Assembly: GCA_023388675.1 (NCBI GenBank)
Contig: JAEWFU010000163.1
Coordinates: 1 to 9,742, forward strand
Source of the DNA: Pseudomonadota bacterium
GTDB taxonomy: Bacteria > Pseudomonadota > Alphaproteobacteria > Rhizobiales > Rhizobiaceae
Reading direction: 5' to 3'
DNA length: 9,742 bases
Part shown: in pieces, positions 7,640 to 9,742 of the stretch
How positions within the stretch are numbered: position 1 is the stretch's first letter
How the letters are laid out: each line of letters opens with the position of its first letter
Translations under genes and position numbers: made by a program
The notes under the pieces: model-generated
Database searches by the model: none
The model's input: the letters and a program-made list of their open reading frames with translations, nothing else
What the model was told of the DNA's origin: nothing

Positions 7640-7660
7640 CGATTAAAGCGCTGTTAATCG
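7640..7660. promoter_or_regulatory. Palindromic CtrA-like box TTAA-N7-TTAA
   Basis: CGATTAA, AGCGCTG, TTAATCG: perfect 7-bp arms around a 7-base centre, containing TTAA at 7643-7646 and 7654-7657. The spacing of exactly seven is that of the full CtrA site of alphaproteobacteria. The nearer TTAA lies 54 bp before the kinase ATG, a position compatible with a -35-overlapping activator or repressor site. It lies 15 bp after the ispA stop, so a weak hairpin function is the alternative. Binding is inferred from the motif alone. Confidence 0.55.
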
Positions 7661-7674
7661 AGAAAATTTGGGCT

Positions 7675-8589
7675 TCAGAACGAGCGCAGGGCGACGAACC
7701 GGGCAGCTTGACGCAGGATCGCAGCGCGGTCGCCGAACGGTTCGAGCAACTCGTTTGCCTGAGCCACCAACCCGGAAAGCTGTTGGCGTGTCCAGTCGAT
7801 GCCATGCAAGGCGACGAGCGTTGCCTTGCCGGCCTCGGCATCCTTGCCGGCGGCCTTGCCAAGTGCGGTTGCATCCGACGTGGCATCCAGCAGGTCATCG
7901 GCAAGCTGGAAAGCGAGGCCGATGGCCTGACCGAATTCAGTTAACCGTTGACGCTCCTGCTCACCTGCCGCGCCGATGATAGCACCTGCCTCGCAGGCAA
8001 AGCGTATCAGCGCACCGGTCTTCATGGCTTGCAGCTTGATGATGCCTTGCTCGCCGGGCTTCTCGCGCTCCGCCTGCAGGTCGAGCGCCTGACCACCGGC
8101 CATTCCGCCCATGCCGGCCGCGCGCGCCAGCAGAAGCACGAGCCGCGCGCGCGTTTCGGCGGGCAGGTCGGTCTCCTCGTCGGCAACGATGTCGAAGGCG
8201 TAGGTGAGCAGGCTGTCGCCGGCAAGTATCGCCGTCGCTTCATCGAAGGCGCGATGGACGGTGGGGCGTCCGCGACGGAGATCGTCATCGTCCATCGCCG
8301 GCAGATCGTCGTGAATCAGCGAATAGCAGTGCACGCATTCCAGAGCCGCAGCCACGCGCAGGGCCGCAAGCCCGTCGGCATCGAACAAGGCAGCGCTCTC
8401 CAGCAGCAGAAACGGACGCAGGCGCTTTCCGCCGCCGAGAACCCCGTGCCTGATGGCCTGCATCAGTTCCTCAGGGCGTGCGATCTCGCCTTCGGTCGGC
8501 TTGGATGCCAGCAGCGCCTCCAGGCATTCCTCGACATTCCTGGCCCTGTCGGCCAGAGCCATCTCGAAATCAGCAGGGGGGGCGGTCAT
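7675..8589 (-). CDS. ispA: Polyprenyl synthetase, probable farnesyl diphosphate synthase
   Basis: It condenses isopentenyl diphosphate with allylic diphosphates, most likely to farnesyl diphosphate for undecaprenyl, quinone and hopanoid synthesis in the cytoplasm. The 304-residue product has [10 protein letters not shown] (52-61), the first Asp-rich motif [17 protein letters not shown] with Asp94, Asp95 and Asp100, and the second, FQLADDLLD, with Asp231, Asp232 and Asp235. The two-residue insert in the first motif and the preceding CYSLIH resemble bacterial FPP synthases such as E. coli IspA. A geranylgeranyl product cannot be excluded. The start is uncertain: 8589 gives normal length and has GGAA 4 nt upstream, while in-frame ATGs at 8598, 8610, 8655 and 8727 are possible; the last would overlap mtgA. 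The gene lies just upstream of the kinase gene on the same strand and diverges from mtgA. Confidence 0.93.
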   Translation of the reverse strand: MTAPPADFEMALADRARNVEECLEALLASKPTEGEIARPEELMQAIRHGVLGGGKRLRPFLLLESAALFDADGLAALRVAAALECVHCYSLIHDDLPAMDDDDLRRGRPTVHRAFDEATAILAGDSLLTYAFDIVADEETDLPAETRARLVLLLARAAGMGGMAGGQALDLQAEREKPGEQGIIKLQAMKTGALIRFACEAGAIIGAAGEQERQRLTEFGQAIGLAFQLADDLLDATSDATALGKAAGKDAEAGKATLVALHGIDWTRQQLSGLVAQANELLEPFGDRAAILRQAARFVALRSF

Positions 8590-8702
8590 CTGTTCCATCG
8601 CGCGAGCCATGGGGGCAAATACGCGCCGCGTCAAGCGGTCCGCGGCGTTGCGCATTGCCCTTGGCGTCTGTATTCGAGAACGATGAAGTGCGAGGCGCAA
8701 GG

Positions 8703-9473
8703 GTGGACAAGCCGACCACAGAGCCAACCGGCGCGCCGGCTGTCCAGGTCGAGCCGGAGATGAGGCGGAAACGCTGGAAGGGCGGGCGACAGCGCAGCAG
8801 GCTGAGCGTCTGGCTGCGCCGCGTCTTGCTTTCCGTTGTGCTGCTGGGCTTGCTGCCGGCGCTGTTGACGTTGGCCTACCTGCCGCCGGCCGTGCATCCG
8901 CTTTCGACGCTGATGATGAAGGACATCGTCACGCTGAAAGGCTACGATCGGCGCTGGACGCCCATCGACGAAATCGGCGACAGGCTCATACACTCGGTCA
9001 TGATGTCGGAAGACGGGCAGTTCTGCTCGCATGACGGTGTCGACCTGGCCGAATTCAAGGTCCTGCTCGAGGAGACCCTTGCCGGCGAGACGACGCGCGG
9101 CGGCTCCACCATCACGATGCAGACCGTGAAGAACCTCTATCTCTGGCATGGCCGATCCTACCTGCGCAAAGCGATCGAGCTGCCTTATTCGATCTATCTC
9201 GACATCGTGATGCCCAAGCGACGGATCATGGAAATCTACCTCAACATCGCCGAATGGGGCCCCGGCATCTACGGGGCCGAAGCCGCGGCGCAATACCATT
9301 TCGGCAAGTCGAGCCGCGAGCTGACGTCGCGCCAGGCCGCGCTGCTGGCGGTGACGCTTCCAAGCCCGCTGACGCGTACGCCGGGCAAGCCCGGTTCGGG
9401 CCTAGACCGGCTAGCGCGCACCATCGAACGCCGGGCCGGGCATGCGGGCGGCTACAATCAGTGCCTGCGGTAA
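8703..9473 (+). CDS. mtgA: Monofunctional biosynthetic peptidoglycan transglycosylase
   Basis: A GT51 enzyme that polymerises lipid II into glycan strands at the outer face of the inner membrane. The 256-residue product has a basic N-terminus ([14 protein letters not shown], 20-33), one membrane anchor at about 37-60, and the GT51 motifs in order: catalytic Glu103 in [27 protein letters not shown] (133-148), RKAIELP with Glu159, and [24 protein letters not shown] (173-196). There is no transpeptidase domain, so it is the monofunctional form. The GTG at 8703 is chosen because GAGG lies 7 nt before it; an in-frame ATG at 8760 (237 residues) keeps all motifs but has its GGAG directly against it. 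A weak promoter TTGCGC-N17-TATTCG (8648-8676) precedes it. The second Gln of the usual GGST-QQ motif is shifted (MQT). It lies before rpmF, as in rhizobia. Confidence 0.95.
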   Translation: MDKPTTEPTGAPAVQVEPEMRRKRWKGGRQRSRLSVWLRRVLLSVVLLGLLPALLTLAYLPPAVHPLSTLMMKDIVTLKGYDRRWTPIDEIGDRLIHSVMMSEDGQFCSHDGVDLAEFKVLLEETLAGETTRGGSTITMQTVKNLYLWHGRSYLRKAIELPYSIYLDIVMPKRRIMEIYLNIAEWGPGIYGAEAAAQYHFGKSSRELTSRQAALLAVTLPSPLTRTPGKPGSGLDRLARTIERRAGHAGGYNQCLR

Positions 9474-9476
9474 CGT

Positions 9477-9498
9477 GGCGCGCAAAAATTTGCGTGCC
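9477..9498 (+). terminator. Hairpin just after mtgA
   Basis: GGCGCGCAAA, AA, TTTGCGTGCC: a 10-bp inverted repeat with one G-U pair in RNA, starting 3 bp after the mtgA stop. The practical stem is the seven GC-rich pairs, with the A and U runs in the loop. No U-tract follows, so it may be a weak terminator or an mRNA-stabilising 3' structure. Confidence 0.4.
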
Positions 9499-9503
9499 GG
9501 TGC

Positions 9504-9532
9504 TGGTCAAATCCGGCGGGTGAGTGTATAGG
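9504..9532 (+). promoter_or_regulatory. Possible rpmF promoter
   Basis: TGGTCA (four of six -35 bases) and TATAGG (four of six -10 bases) are 17 nt apart. They would give rpmF its own transcript with a leader of about 80 nt, independent of mtgA. The leader contains a possible small hairpin (GCCC/GGGC around 9570-9586). This is weak evidence from sequence only. Confidence 0.35.
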
Positions 9533-9620
9533 CACGCAACTTTCCTGGTTCTCGGCCGCGATGCGAGGCCCTTTTGTCGAGGGCGGCAGCGGCTGTTTGA
9601 CCGAACACCGGAGCAGGACA

Positions 9621-9742
9621 ATGGCTGTACCAAAAAGAAAGACCTCGCCGTCGAAGCGCGGCATGCGTCGCGCCGCCGACGCGCTCAAGGCCCCGACCTA
9701 TGTCGAGGACAAGAATTCCGGCGAACTGCGCCGCCCGCACCA
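9621..9742 (+). CDS. rpmF: 50S ribosomal protein L32, N-terminal part
   Basis: The first 40 codons read [20 protein letters not shown] and on to [13 protein letters not shown], the highly characteristic start of bacterial L32, a small protein of the large ribosomal subunit. The gene is cut by the right edge; full-length rhizobial L32 is about 59 residues, so roughly a third is missing. GGAG lies 7 nt before the ATG with further purines. It follows mtgA by 147 bp on the same strand. Confidence 0.96.
   Translation, partial: MAVPKRKTSPSKRGMRRAADALKAPTYVEDKNSGELRRPH

Noticed and set aside
7640..7660. Reading the TTAA palindrome as the ispA terminator
   Set aside because: The stem is AT-rich, only 7 bp, and lacks a U-tract; the exact seven-base TTAA spacing fits a protein site better.
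7590..7904. N-terminal extension of the kinase frame by 105 codons
   Set aside because: It overlaps ispA out of frame, crosses the CtrA-like box, has no plausible domain, and the start at 7589 gives a normal membrane-anchored N-terminus.
7938..7946. A single TTAACC half-site similar to a CtrA half-box
   Set aside because: It lies within the ispA coding sequence, has no second half at the right distance and has no promoter context.
1..9742. CRISPR arrays, tRNA or rRNA genes, phage, toxin-antitoxin or defence genes
   Set aside because: No regularly spaced direct repeats, no cloverleaf or rRNA signature, and every substantial gene has a housekeeping or metabolic identity.

Overview
The window is GC-rich (roughly 60-65 % by eye) and fits an alphaproteobacterium of the Rhizobiales, most like Mesorhizobium and other Phyllobacteriaceae. 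Supporting signs are a D-3-hydroxybutyrate dehydrogenase with all the classic active-site residues, an MtgA-RpmF gene pair, a CtrA-type TTAA-N7-TTAA box and a REP-like intergenic repeat of a type I recall from rhizobial genomes. The assignment rests on recalled protein similarity and synteny, not on a search. Genes are densely packed. No stretch over 300 bases lacks a gene; the longest gap is 212 bp.

Left part (1-1435): a minus-strand pair encodes an isoquinoline-1-oxidoreductase-type molybdenum hydroxylase, with a small [2Fe-2S] subunit followed 2 bp later by a large Tat-exported subunit that runs off the left edge. A TetR-family regulator diverges from it. The 75-bp gap between them holds a perfect 9-9-9 palindrome, the obvious candidate operator.

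Second block (1410-3404, minus): bdhA (D-3-hydroxybutyrate dehydrogenase) followed by a patatin-like lipase, a likely operon for using stored or external hydroxybutyrate/lipid. The TGC-rich near-palindrome in the spacer of its putative promoter resembles sites of PHB regulators. The patatin and tetR genes overlap tail to tail by 26 bp.

Third block (3586-5051): ispG of the MEP isoprenoid pathway on the plus strand. It is followed by a 183-bp element made of two perfect 47-bp inverted arms, lying between ispG and the convergent kinase gene.

Fourth block (5052-8589, minus): ispA-type farnesyl diphosphate synthase, then, 85 bp downstream, a membrane-bound hybrid histidine kinase with two receiver domains. 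A perfect TTAA-N7-TTAA CtrA-like box lies 54 bp before the kinase start.

Right end (8703-9742, plus): mtgA, a monofunctional peptidoglycan glycosyltransferase, starts at a GTG and diverges from ispA. It is followed by rpmF (ribosomal protein L32), cut by the window edge.

Most of this is core housekeeping. I see no clear new defence or mobile system. The items most worth checking are the regulatory palindromes, the CtrA-like box before the orphan kinase, the bdhA-patatin pairing and the 47-bp inverted-repeat element.
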